Translations under genes and position numbers: made by a program
Shown here: positions 26,201-38,199 of the stretch, piece after piece
Layout: every line of letters begins with the position of its first letter
How positions within the stretch are numbered: the stretch's first letter is position 1
The notes under the pieces: generated by a model
Database searches by the model: none
What the model saw: the letters and a program-made list of their open reading frames with translations, nothing else
Told to the model about the DNA's origin: nothing
NCBI GenBank assembly: GCA_034620365.1
Contig: JAQGEQ010000046.1
Span: 310,001-374,000 of the forward strand
From: Pegea sp. RAD2-039
Taxonomy: Eukaryota; Chordata; Thaliacea; Salpida; Salpidae
DNA: 64,000 nucleotides
Direction of reading: 5' to 3'

Positions 26201-28551
26201 TATAAATGAACAAAGTATCTTACAGTAAGCTAAACAGAAAATATTTTTTAATTGAACAGCTGAACGTATTTTCACCCCTTATTTAAACTGTATAATTCTA
26301 ATGATTTCTAAACAAGTTTACTTAAAATATTTCATCTTTTTTTGAGATCTTTCAAAATCTAGCAAATTTTGCTCCTAGAAACATATTTGAAACTTTATTG
26401 TTTGATTTTGATCGATATGAAAACAAATAAAAAACGGTATTTGCTCAAATAGCAAAAATAAATATAAAAATATCATCTCGCCAGAAATAAATAAACATAA
26501 TTGTTCATTTATTTTTATGACTGTCAGAAAACTTTATGAGCAAAATCATTACGGAGTTAAAATTGATAATTTCTTATGTTTGTTATTAAATGTACGAAAA
26601 TGCTTTATATATATAAGATATAATATGTCCTTAAGATATATACTTATCTATATAAAAGCTGTAATAAGGCTTTAAACAAATCTAATCTTGATAACATGCT
26701 GAAAATAGCAAATAAGATATTCTATATTGTTACTGTTTAATACTATTGTGTAAATTTTTCAAATAATATTTTCGAAAATACTTGGATGATTTAATTCATT
26801 CTATGTCTGGAACAATAACGTTTATAAAGCTCTTCGAATCTAAATTTAAAAATTAAATTTTAATATAATGATATCAGTTTGTTATTTTCTCATTTTTATC
26901 AGACAATAGCAATTCTAACTTTTATACCAATTTGCTTAATGTTTAACTAAGAAATTATCTTTTAATTGTTTAATTATTTGTTTGCTTAGTATTTATAAAT
27001 TATATAAGGCTTATACATATAAAAGCGGAATTTAATCTTTAATAAATCTTATCTGCTCAAAACCTTAGGAAATCCAATCAAAACTTTTTCTTCATACTAA
27101 GCAAAACAATACAAAGATAAAAGAAAATATATAATACGAGAATGGAAGCATTTGTTTAATACACATAAGCTTAAATATGCTGTTAGAATATAGTAGATGA
27201 CAAAAGTTGTAAATGGATATTGAAAGTCTTTACAAACAGCCTTTATTTAAAAATCATTTAAATGTCTTTCTACTGCATTTATTAATATTTACTCAACTAA
27301 ATCTCACAAAAGCTCTACTAAGACTTTATCGTGATAAATTAAGTAAATAAATTATATAGCGTTAAGTAAACAGCTAAGTAGACAAATAATTGAATTGGAA
27401 TTCTTCATCTTTACTTGTTTACTTGTACTTTTTTAGCCTGCGAGTCGCCCTGTAGAACATGTGCAGGAAGAATAGATTTCTGCAAGACCTGTATCGAAGG
27501 CTACATGCTAGAAAGTGGTGAATGCCGAAAAATACGTTAGTAGATCATCAATCTGATAATCAGCTTAATCTCAAAAGAATTTATAATACTTTAAATATGT
27601 AATCAAAATTTGATCAATTATTTTGTTTTTAGATATCATAGAAACTTTACCAGACTGTAGTAAGTCTTCAAGATGCAAGCAACACTACAGAAGAACTAAC
27701 AGAAATGATATAAAGCAGTGTCGTAAAAAGTTCAAAAAACGTTGTCAAGGTACTTTCATCAATTCTTTTAATTTATGGAACAAATATTTCTAATTTAAGT
27801 TGAATATTTGGATTATTTAGTAAACAAGGTACTTCTTTACGTAAAAATATTAAATGTCGCTAAAATTTATAATTTATAACGGAGCAAACCAAATTTACCA
27901 AAGTAAACGAACTATTAACAACTAAACGAGTAATTTGTTCCTTATAGAGGTAATTTTCGTTTGATAGTTCAGAGAAAATGTAAAAACACTTGACTTTGTA
28001 TTTTCATAAAATACCAAAATTACTGACTAAACCATTTTACTTTTTTTAACTTGATTACAAATCCTGGAAATTGCACAAAGATAATAGATAATTGGATATT
28101 TCTAAACCTTTTTCGAATGACAGCAAAGTATATTAATTTTAAGCAGAAAAAAATACTTATCATGCCACCCAAGATTTTTCACTCCAACTAAATCTCACAA
28201 ATCAATCTAAAACTTTAAATAATGCCACAGCAAGATCGATATTCTCTTTTAGTTTAGTTTTTACAGATTTTACTTTATTGAATCACCATATAGGAATATT
28301 TTTTCATGTCTTTGTCGTTATTGTGACCTATTAATGTTGAAATTATATTAATTTTCTACTTTTTTTTCTTAAATAAAGGTTTTCGGTCCGCAGACGCTGG
28401 TAGGAGCAAAAAAACAAAAAAACAAGGTAAAATTTTTAACAAAGTCAGCTCAAAACAATATCGGGTGAGGAAAAGAAGATTACGAAAACGATACAAAAAA
28501 CGACGTAACAGAGGCGAAATCTTGAGCAATCGCAGCTTTCCAAACACGTGA
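14092..28551 (+). CDS. R-spondin-like secreted protein (five coding exons, spliced)
   Basis: The exons are 14092-14248, 22952-23089, 27437-27535, 27633-27749 and 28379-28551. All four introns are phase 1, and together they give 227 residues (218 if the ATG at 14119 is used). Residues 1-45 are a leader with a hydrophobic core (VFYVLLAIIAFF). Two furin-like cysteine-rich segments follow. The second matches R-spondin FU2 spacing almost exactly: C-x2-C-x3-C-x2-C-x6-C-x2-C-x10-C. A 39-residue four-cysteine basic segment comes next, then an Arg/Lys-rich tail (RVRKRRLRKRYKKRR). R-spondins bind LGR receptors and ZNRF3/RNF43 through FU2 and FU1 to raise Wnt signalling, and the basic tail binds heparan sulfate. 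Signal, FU1, FU2, TSP1 and tail is the usual exon order, and this gene follows it. Two things are odd: FU1 lacks its first cysteines, and the fourth exon has no TSP1 tryptophans. Another furin-repeat protein is possible. Confidence 0.72.
14249..22951 (+). other. intron 1 of the R-spondin-like gene (8.7 kb)
   Basis: Long AT-rich intron. I looked for a missing phase 1-1 exon with the first cysteines of FU1 and found none convincing. It contains a GC-richer patch at about 19,965-20,040, and an 11-bp perfect inverted repeat (GAGCAGATTTT at 20874, complement ending at 20940). Short frames at 17173-17397 and 21172-21492 on the minus strand look like chance. Confidence 0.5.
22952..23089 (+). CDS. 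exon 2 of the R-spondin-like gene: shortened furin-like repeat 1
   Basis: The acceptor is TTTTTCTTATCAG and the donor C|GTAAGT, both phase 1. The exon encodes 46 residues with four cysteines, among them RCVSRC, which aligns with the CLPSC/CVPSC of R-spondin FU1, and a TGLTSGEC run leading into FU2. The N-terminal cysteines of a full FU1 (CPKGC..C type) are absent here. Confidence 0.72.
27437..27535 (+). CDS. exon 3 of the R-spondin-like gene: furin-like repeat 2
   Basis: The acceptor is ACTTTTTTAG and the donor C|GTTAGT, phase 1-1. It encodes 33 residues beginning CESPCRTC, then IDFCKTCIEGYMLESGEC, matching the LGR-binding FU2 of R-spondins. The Phe just before the CxxC (DFC) lies where R-spondins have the second of their two LGR-contacting phenylalanines. 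The first is not conserved (an Ala-Gly-Arg stretch). Confidence 0.78.
27633..27749 (+). CDS. exon 4 of the R-spondin-like gene: four-cysteine basic segment in place of TSP1
   Basis: The acceptor is TTTTGTTTTTAG and the donor CAAG|GTACTT, phase 1-1. It encodes 39 residues with four cysteines (DCSKSSRC ... QC ... RC) and many Arg/Lys, but no tryptophan and no CSxTCG motif. Position and phase match the TSP1 exon of R-spondins, so this may be a collapsed TSP1 or an unrelated insert. Confidence 0.65.
28379..28551 (+). CDS. exon 5 of the R-spondin-like gene: basic C-terminal tail
   Basis: The acceptor AAATAAAG|G continues the phase-1 frame. The exon encodes about 57 residues dominated by Arg and Lys, then NRSFPNT and the TGA at 28549-28551. 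Basic tails of R-spondins bind heparan sulfate and can resemble nuclear localisation signals. The open frame on the opposite strand here is a shadow. Confidence 0.7.
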
Positions 28552-28907
28552 CAAACGATGAAGAAAGGCAGGATGCAAAATCAGCGCAAAAACTCTCATA
28601 ACTTTGCACAAGAACGACCAAAAACTGCTGAATTATAGACAGTTGAAAGATGAAAATCAGAAGCGCTGCTGAGATTGGTGTTGAATCAACTCATAAAGCT
28701 GAAGCAGCTGTAGAAGATGATAGAAGATCAAATCCACCTTTGTGGAGCTAATCTTTAGTTTATCTGTCGAGTAACTACAGACAAACTTTTTTTTTGCCTG
28801 GTTTTGTTGACATCTAATTTTATTTTTAATTCTTTTTCTTTTATGTTCTCTGATTTCCAAAGATGTCTTTATTTATTTTTTGTGTTATCATGCGGACTTT
28901 TTGACGT

Positions 28908-29327
28908 AATAAAATATATTGTCACAACTAATGAGAAGTCTACTTTAGTAGTTTTCAGTAAAGACCATCTTTTGTTGGTGATAATTCCAGCTCCTATTTG
29001 AAATCCAAGTTGTGATTTTATTGCTAAAATAGATTTTTATATATTAATGTGAGAATGACTCGGTGTTTACAAGTCACACTACTCCTTTAGCTTTAGAAAA
29101 CTTCTTTTTATTTGTTAAAGGGATAAGATAGACTTATTAGAGATTGCTTTATAATTACTTTATTTACTTGCTTGTGCAAATAAATAAAATAAGAATGTTT
29201 CTTTAAAGAAACCCATTATTTCAAGTCTTAGAAAAACTCAAATAAATCAAAGATTATCCATAAACTGAGGGCTTGTGTTATGATGTTTAAATATTTATTC
29301 TAGAGCTGACACTTTTAAATAAATAAA
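28908..29327 (+). terminator. candidate polyadenylation signals of the R-spondin-like gene
   Basis: AATAAA hexamers occur at 28908-28913, 29183-29188 and 29322-29327, downstream of the TGA at 28551. The last is followed by a GT-containing stretch. In DNA this AT-rich such hexamers are common by chance, so which one is used cannot be told. Confidence 0.3.
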
Positions 29328-29329
29328 GT

Positions 29330-30840
29330 TTGCAATCAGCTGTATATATGCACAGCAATCTCATACTAATCTCGGCATAAAAATTACCATCAAAAAGTAA
29401 ATTCCAAAAAATTATAGATATTTTACGCCTTTGGCTTGAAAAGGTCAACTATCTTTAAAATTGATTCAAAGGATTATTACAATTACTTATTAAAGCAAGG
29501 GTAAAGACTAATCGTGATCTATTTATTTATCAAACTTATTCAGTTTATAACAGTAGTTGTATCTAAATAACATATTTTAAGAAAATGTATTTAGTATACA
29601 GACAGATTTAATTAATTAAGCTTCAAATTGTTTATAAAAAATATAATTTATCAAGAAATTTAATGAGCTTGATTGTGAGTTTTATCAACAAATATTTCTA
29701 AGCTTGCAGATATAAGAGTAGTTATTGGACATGACTCAAATTTTACTTGTGGCTTAAGATTGTTTTAAATAGCTATAAATAATATGTGAAACGACAATTT
29801 TATTAGCCAATCGATAGTTGTTTGATAAGATCGTAAAATTTTTGTATTTTGTAGTCATTATAACTTTGCAGTGTGTGACAAAAATACAAATTAAGTTTTA
29901 AAATTATAAAGTTATGTTTTAAGTGAAGTGGAAAAATTAGATACTAGCATCATGGGCAATATAGTTTACGCTGATTTCGTTTTCTTCTGAAAGCGCAAGC
30001 AGTTTTCGTTTCCTACTTCAGCTGAATTAGTTCTTAAAGAGATGAAACTCTCTACTAAATATTTTCAATCATTGCCTCAATATACAATCAAAGGAATTGA
30101 TTCTACTTAAATTTTGAAACCATCAGTAAAAGCTCTTTTGATACGAGACTAATAAGTAGAAGTTTTTAAATGACATCATTAGAAAAGAAATTAAATTACA
30201 AAATGTTCCACACAAACCAGTATTGAAAGTCAAGTTATTTTTATCACTGGTAACTACAAATTAAAATCACTTTTGCAATGTTACTAGGACTCTAGTCTAA
30301 TACAAATGAAATCTTTAGTACGTGCTTCAGTCAAGTAATCTTCATTATTCCAGACATGAAGGCTTATTATTCAATATCACAATATTCAAAATCTTTACTA
30401 AGATTTTTTTAAACATGTTTATTTAAAAATGAATCAGGAAACCGTTTAGGCTTTGAAATCTGCAAAATTAATAAGCGATAAAGTAAACGAATTTTAATTA
30501 TAAACAATCTCATCATTTCATACAACTTTTAATCTTAGTGTCAAATACACAAAGCTTTGTTATGAAATGGATTTCTTGAAATACTATATAAAGTTTCACT
30601 GTAAAAACGCTCTAAGCAAACTTTTACAGTAAGTAGCCAAACCAAAACTTAAAACAGTTAAAACATTTCATAACAGCAAAATTCATGGTTGATTTAAGCC
30701 AATGGAAACACTATCCAAGTTTTTACGTTTATTCAAGACAAGGCTGAAAAAACACCTGAAGCAAATTTTGGTTCTCAGGATCACTTTGTTTAAAGATCAC
30801 AAAGACAATAGTTTGATTTTCCTTTTTCAGATAGGCATCT
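29330..30840. other. intergenic DNA, nothing recognised
   Basis: AT-rich sequence without domain-like frames or convincing splice-bounded islands. Confidence 0.5.
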
Positions 30841-30849
30841 TGCTACTGT

Positions 30850-31490
30850 TGAGTTTGGAAACCAACTGTTAAAGTAAACCAATTCCATTTCGTTGTTTTA
30901 CCGGGCATAAATTTCAAGATCTAAAAAGACAAGATTCTTTCATAGCAGTAAGCGTAGCTTTCTCTATTTTTTCTTTCAATGGTAGAAGTGATTTTTCGCT
31001 TCAGTAACCAGCTACAATTCGTTTGAAGATCGTTGTGACCGGCGTCAGAAGTTGTTGGAGAAGTCAGAAAAATTGATAATACTAAACCGCCAAGAAAGTT
31101 AAATTTTCGATGCAATACTACAAAGCTTTGCTATCAAACATGATGAAGACACGTTCCTGCTTCTAAGAATATAAAAAGATTGTGATGATAACTTGAGTTT
31201 CAATTACCGTTAAACTGTAAATTGGTCACTGCATACCTGTTGTAATAATATATGATTACTGTATCCATTATCTGTCTCTAGCCAGGTATACAATCATAAA
31301 ATACCTCAGATAAAAACAACACGCTGTTGATACCAGAAGCTGTTTTTTCACACCTACAGATTGACCCAAACCCTAGAAAAAATAAATTATTGAAAGAGAG
31401 AGTATAGTGGCCTAGAACTAGGCAATGCACAACAGTGACGCCTATATAACTGGGTGGTGAATGATTGGCGTTTGTAGTCACTGAAGCGGA
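30850..31490. other. GC-elevated island, exon-like but unassigned
   Basis: Two GC-richer segments lie here. On the minus strand a 64-codon frame (31115 down to 30921) starts without an ATG. It has a hydrophobic, signal-like run (FLGGLVLSIFLTS) and then a polar part with two cysteines. On the plus strand, TTTTTCGCTTCAG at about 31,002 precedes an open, charged frame of about 32 codons ending in TAA near 31,101. At 31,278-31,481 an imperfect inverted repeat surrounds CAGTGACGCC / GGCG..GTCACTG. Nothing decides between an exon and a decayed repeat. Confidence 0.25.
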
Positions 31491-34400
31491 AAATTAAAAG
31501 TCTACTCACTTTAACTATGAATGTACATAACCTCTAACAGTCAAAACAATCTTTTTAATGACTTATATCTTCCTTTTTTACATATAAAAGATTAATTGAT
31601 TTCAATTTCAGCATTTTTGTGAAGCTAAGTGTAATGGAAACTAAATTCGATTTTGTTATTTACGAATTTTTACGAATGTTTCAAAGTTAGTACAATCAAA
31701 TATCTCATAGTTCTCATCCAAGATAGCTAGAGTCTGTAAGAACTGTAATGGTTGGATTGACCAAAAAGCTCTCCTAGTGTCATCAAAACGTGGTGATAAT
31801 GGCAATAAAGAAAGATTCGTTTTTTAAGCTTCCTTTTCACTGGAAGCTGTGCGGAACAACTGAAGATTGCTCTCTTATTTACTTCCATCCTTTTATCTTT
31901 AGAAATCGATTCTTATCAAAATTCTTTTAGATTCAATTTTAGAATGAAATTCTTTATTATTTGTTCAATTTTATCTCATACTTGTAAGTTTTTTTGAAAA
32001 CTTAAAATTAGATTAAAGAATTACTTTTGCTCCTTGGCTTGTATAAATTTAGTCATAAATTGTTACTAAGAGTACTAAATGATGATTATAGAAAATCCAT
32101 ATTAATTGAACAACATTTGACTGCAAACATAAAGTAATCATAAATCAAACTACAAAATTTAAAAGTTTTTCAAAAAAATTAAAACCATTTACAAGTTATC
32201 ACTATATATTGTGTCAAAATATTTCAGTAAAATTTACATTTACAAAAATAATCTTATTTAACTTTCTTTTAGAATATATATAGGTTTTAATAAACTTTAA
32301 AACTTGATCATTTAAGAATGAAAACAATTAAAATATCAGTAATGTTAAAGATATTTAACAGATAGATACAATTAGTTGATAAATTTAAATAAAAAGCAGT
32401 TTTTCGACCTTTGGATGATTTATAATGAAATAAATAAAAAAACAAAAAAAGCACTTTGAAGAAATCATTTGAAACTAAAAAGCAAATATTTTTGAGGTAA
32501 AAATAAAAGACGAAATAAAAAGCAATTTTCTCACCGCTTTCTATGTTTATTATTTAAACAGATTTTTTAACTGAAACTTTGAAAAAAAATTAAGATTAAA
32601 AAGTTCTTTGCTATCTTATTTATCAATTTGTTTAATTTGTTCATTTTAATTATCAAACATCATTAATGTCTACCAATATTTATGTAAACTCAAGAAAGAT
32701 TAAGAATGATGCATAAACTTTTATACAAAAAGATCAAATTATCTTTAATATTAAGTAATATCAATCAGTCTATTTACCACCAGATATTGTCATATAGGTA
32801 TGGTAGAGATGTTGTGATTAAATATTGTTCAAGGTAATAATAGTTCGGCAAAAAACGTTTGTTTGATTTCGTTGACGAGTCAAATTTTCAGTCACATGTA
32901 GTAGGCTGAAAGATCCGAATTTGGTCGATTCATAAAAAGGTTTATTTTTAAATTAGTAAACTTGGTTTTAATATAATTATCAATGAAACCTGTATAAAAT
33001 TAACTTTTTTAGTATAGAAAATCAAACTATTAGATGTTTATATAACTTTTGTGCTTGTTCGCTTTTGTACTGGCAAATTAGGGCAGATTTTAAGATGGGA
33101 ATAATTTTGAATGTGAGTCTTTTCGTGTTTGTTGACCTACATATAGTATTAAATCGATCTTAAAGAAGATAAGCTTTCTACTTAATAGTTCACTGTTCCT
33201 AGTTTTTGATACCTATCTTCTTTATTTTGAGTCTTGCCGATAAAAACCATAAAAAACGTGACGGTAAACTCTTACATTGTTATAAAAAGAAATTTGAAAC
33301 TCAAATTCTATTTTTAGAAACGGTTTTGCTCACTTTACAAAATTTGTTCAAAATACTAAAACAATTTTAAAAATAATTAAGTAGGCTGGTCAGATTGCAA
33401 AGTAAGGTTAAATAATTTCTAAATTGATTAAATATTTGCTGTTTAAAGCAATGAAAGTAAGCAGAAAAGTTTATTACTAAGTAGTACTGATCAAACAAGA
33501 CTTGATCATAGAAGAAGAATTATCATCAAATCACAATCATTTAATGTTTAAATCTAATTAATGCTATTTAAGTTTTATTTAACGAAAAGTTTTACAAGCT
33601 CAATTTCAATTCAAAATACTTTGACTTTGCTATGATTTGAAAAATGAAATAATAATGAGTGATTTGCAATCTACTTAAATTTCTTTTTACTTCACTAAAA
33701 TTTTAGGTGTTAAAGTAAGAGATCTTACTAAGTTTAATGAACTTTTATAACAGTCATGATCAATTTGATGTTTTTACATTTTTTACCGCAACTGATAATT
33801 CTAAAATATATTATTTGAAGTTTTAAGGGGGTTACAATTTGTTTAAAATAACTCAGATTATTTATAAGCTTACAGACTTTAAAAAATTAGCTTTTGTAGT
33901 AAATAGAACAGTTAACTCTCTTATTAAATTTATTTAGTTAAAAACGTATGTCATCAATTGTACTAAATTGAAAATATGATAAACTTTTAGCATTCAAAAA
34001 CTGCACTTTATTTGCTAGAAGAGTTTTAGACATAAATTAACAATCCTTTATAAACTTTTTGGGATTTTTATCACAAATTTTATTGTTTTAAATCTAGATC
34101 TGTGCAGTAAAAGATACGAAAAAAGTTTATTTGTATTTGAAACTTAAACAGTTAACTTTTAATTTATGAGTTTCACTTTTTATAACAATTTATAAAGATT
34201 AATTTTTGTTATTTAAGTTGTAGCTTCAGTCTTAAAAATCGAAATGTTAGATAAAATACGATATTGATTACTAAGATAAATTAAGTTATTATTAATGGAT
34301 AAAGTGTTATCTTATCTTTTATGATATTTCTTTTATAAATTTGCAGCAAGCAACATAGCAATAAGGAGTTTTATCATTTAAATCAAATTTAATTGACGAA

Positions 34401-36600
34401 TTCTTCAAGCTCAAAACATCTTTACAAAAAATTATGTTTTTTTTCTTTATATGTATATACATTTCAATCTATAAAAAGTCATTTACTTCGTTTTAAACCT
34501 TTTACTTTTCAGGATAAATTCTTTGAAGTAGTCTAAAATAAATTATCTTGTAATCTTAGGTGATCAATCAAACTATCTAAGTGGTCTTAAGGTTAAATTA
34601 CAAGGTTTTTTGTTTACTCTTTCAGTTAGCACGTATTTTAAGCAGTTTCAAACTACAGTTTGTCTCTTAAGAAATTGCTATAAAACTACAGGTTAAAAAA
34701 ACATGAAAGGTAATTTTACATAATTTTCAAATATTTTATTTGTACATTTGCTTTATAATGAGTCTAGCAATAACTTAAAGTTTGAATTTAATTGTAGACT
34801 GTATATACATCATATCACTGTTATATGGTATCAGACAATAACAATTTTGTTGTTTGTAGTAATAACTCAGTTTTTCTATCTTTGATGAAGAAGTAATTTA
34901 ACGCTATAATAGAATGATTATTATATGAAAAAGGCATTCGTTGTTTGTAAGAAAAAAATTATCTTACTTCATGTTGCTTTATTGGAAAAATAAGAATCCA
35001 TAAGAGATAAGCTTAGTAAGCTTCTTGTCAAATAAGATTTAAGCTTTAAAGCTTTACATAAATACATTTATAATTTTTAGATTCATTTAAGAAGTCTAAT
35101 AATTTTTAGCTGGTTTATTTAAAAATGACATGGGAATCTATTTAATATCAATACAAAATATCTTAAGGTCTTTTAATCAGTCAGGATATTCAATTGATGT
35201 GATATTTTAATATACGGGAAGTTGCTTTTTATTTTTAGTAGAAATTGTTAGTAAATCAAGTAAAATAAGATAAACAATTAACAAATTATTCAGAACACAA
35301 CAAAGAAAAAATAGATTAAAGTTAAAAAGTAAATAAACAAAAATTTTATAGTTTTGAAAAAGAAAAATATTTACATCTTATATAAAAATTCTTTAATTTA
35401 TAAACTTTTGATCTTTAAAATAAACAAACTTCGTAGATTAAAAAAATCTAACTGTCATACAAAAATATGTAACAGTTTTTAAACATAGAAAATATTGAAC
35501 TGTTTTTGAAAATTCAACTTTTTCATTCATCATATTCAGACTATTGAACATAATTGTTTTAAATTAATAAACCAGTAAAAGTTTAGAAATAACTTAAACT
35601 AACTCATATTTTCAAAAAAATGTTTAGGCCGAGGTTATGAATTTTGATTGGATCTATTAATTACAAAACTATTTTCTAATCACAGAAAAAATTTAGAAAA
35701 TATGATGTAAAAGAAAATTAAGAGAATTAAAGATGCAGTGATCAACTAAAAAGATGCTTAACAAAAATTATCATATTGAAGATAAATCAATGTTTTGTAA
35801 TAAGAACCAATTGTGTTGTGCTGAAAGCCACAAGCTAAAAATGTTTTTATAATAGACTTGGCAGAAGCTGCTTTAGCTGTCAAAATAAAATAGAGGTTTC
35901 AGCCACCGAATATGCTTTTAACCACAATGAGCTAGGCTCATTTTTCCTAATTTATTAATTTGATATCTGAATTAAATAATAAAGGGTGCATAAAAATGTT
36001 CAACTACAGCAAAACCTTTCATGAACAAGTTTAATTGTTCTAGTAGAGTCTAAAACATTCTTCTTTTGTTACGGCGAGGCTTTAGTTATGTTACTAATGG
36101 TTTTAATCGAATTAAATAAACTACAATTTTCTTGTTGTAAGAAATTGAATTATATAAATAAGAATAAAGGAAAATATTGAAGATAAAAGTTCAATTCAGC
36201 TTGAAAATTAAATTGTTGAAAAGTCTAATAAAAGCATTGGCTACTACTTTCATTTTTATTCTGTGTCCAGCTGTTTAAAATCAGAAGAAAACAGAAAAAT
36301 AATTTTTGTATTCAGCTGCTTTAACTAGATGAACTTTTTATAATATATTTGATAAAAAATATATAAAAATATATCTTAACTAAATAAAGATTTGTTCTAT
36401 ATATTCTAAATTTCAACATTTACATTATTTTTAATGATCAGAAAACCTTTTTATAAATGTAGGTAAAAATAAGTGTTTTAAGATTTAGTGAAAAACTTCA
36501 AAGTAATTCACAGAAAACGTTTGAAAGTACGAAAGGAAAACTACATGATACAGAAATACTTTCAGATTAGAGTAGAGGGTGATTTAACAAATAGAGGATG
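31490..36600. other. intergenic DNA, nothing recognised
   Basis: AT-rich throughout. No frame, repeat or RNA gene can be supported. Confidence 0.5.
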
Positions 36601-36816
36601 CTAACACTTTTCAGAGACACAAATAAAGAAGAATGCTTCCAATTTAGTTTCACCTCAACGTGTCCTTAATAAGTAGGTACCAAATAAGTTAAACACAAAC
36701 CGATCATAGCTTTCTACCTCCTACTAAGTAATACCACCAACCACGTTGATGTATTACATCCATAGTAAACAAGCAAACAAATAGACCGAAATGATCAAAC
36801 CAGCATCAATGACATC

Positions 36817-37004
36817 TTAATCCCTTCTCATCCGGAATGAAACCGTCTTTTTCCTTAATTTTACTGCAAAAATGATCCCACATAGGTTGGTGAGTGAACA
36901 GCAAACAGACGAGCTGACAAGACACTGTGAGATGCAGATAACCTCCTGTAACCGATCTATTTCTTCTCGAAAATATTTTCTCGTGGATTTACTTTTGAGC
37001 TGAG
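36817..37004 (-). other. possible terminal exon in a GC-elevated island (unconfirmed)
   Basis: On the minus strand an acceptor-like CTAGATAG is followed by a frame open for about 62 codons to a TAA at 36817-36819. It has a charged start (KYFREEIDRLQEV), a Cys/Val/Leu-rich stretch, and a basic end (KLRKK). A second minus-strand frame is open over nearly the same length, which weakens the call. It may be coding, or it may be the decayed remains of a mobile element. Confidence 0.22.
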
Positions 37005-38072
37005 CTATCTAGTAACGAAGAAATTGCCTCAAACTGCTTGTGACGTAAAGTAAGGTGGAATTAAACGTCGACAAATTTGAGTTTGAGCACTTTGGAGTTC
37101 TACAATAAAGTTTTATTGCTGTAATCACCTATGCTTCAAATAGCATCAACGCATGTCCTCTCTATGAACCAGTTTACTTGTTAAACAAAACCAGCAGCTT
37201 ATGCGGTGACAACATTTAAATTTTAACATTTCTGCTAATAATTACTTAAAATACTTTATATTTCTGCCAATTATTCATCATATTTTATGTGCAAACAAAT
37301 GTTATGTAGTGTTTGTGAAATTGTTAGGCAAATGTGGTAATTTTAATGTTTCAGATATTTTATATTTCAATATATTTCGCATGAATCACTTAACTTTAAG
37401 CTCAATATCAACTTTTTTTATTAATATTTGAAGTTGTTTTCATGCTTTTAAAACTTATATAGTGTGGATGAACAATTTTGAGCGGCTAAAAATAATTTGT
37501 AAGACTTTAGAAATAATTTTGTTAACATAGCATACTTCTTAAAAGCTTTTTAGCCCTAACGTTATTAACATTTTTCCGCAAACCAAGCCCAAAACATAAA
37601 CATTATTCTAATTTAATTAGTTTTGTAACAAATAAACAGCTTAACTTCAAGAATATTTTCTATAAGCATTTAACAACTCAAAGTTGGTACCATCATCAGC
37701 CTAACTTAAATTTGTTGTTTATTAAAAAAGAAGCTTTTATTGAAGATATTAGATAAACATTGATAGTAATTCTGTAACTAGTTGTATAAATAAAAGAGCC
37801 ATCATAAATAGCAATTGAGTATTAGTATTCATTATAATCAAAACTTAACTGTGATTATGACAAGGTCTAGTTGAGTGATGATTTAGTAAAAGTTTTATAT
37901 GGTGAGAACAAAGACATCATCAAGCAGACTGCCGAAACCAAAGTTTACTTCACTTGAAATTAGATGAACGAATGAGCGGCCCGACACGCAGCTTAAAGTT
38001 GATCTACGTAAGCTTGTTAGCTTGACTTGCATCAAAGTGCACCTTTGTTAAAACGCGCGACAAATATTTTCC

Positions 38073-38155
38073 TCATTCTGAGTCTTGCCGTCTGTGTGCT
38101 GATATCTTCTTCAAATACTTCCTGCTGTCCAGATTGTTCCCAGCGTCGTTGATCA
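38073..38155 (-). other. possible exon in a GC-elevated island (unconfirmed)
   Basis: The best acceptor-like tract of this region, TCTCTTTTTCACTTCTTCAG, ends at 38156 on the minus strand. Read in phase 1 it gives 26 codons ending KKISAHRRQDSE and a TGA at 38073-38075. That phase fits the donor proposed at 44671 in the membrane-protein exon. Read in the other open phase it gives about 40 codons (DQRRWEQSGQQEVFEED...) to a TGA near 38,035. Two open phases mean the frame is not settled. Confidence 0.25.
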
Positions 38156-38199
38156 CTGAAGAAGTGAAAAAGAGATAATTTTCGAATGAACTTTTCATC

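Noticed and set aside
28356..28547. Minus-strand frame opposite the last R-spondin-like exon
   Set aside because: Shadow of the Arg/Lys-rich plus-strand coding sequence.
38034..38150. Plus-strand frame with a signal-like hydrophobic run and SCCPDC motif
   Set aside because: No ATG between the preceding stop and the hydrophobic run, and it ends after about 43 codons. The minus strand of the same island has the better splice acceptor.
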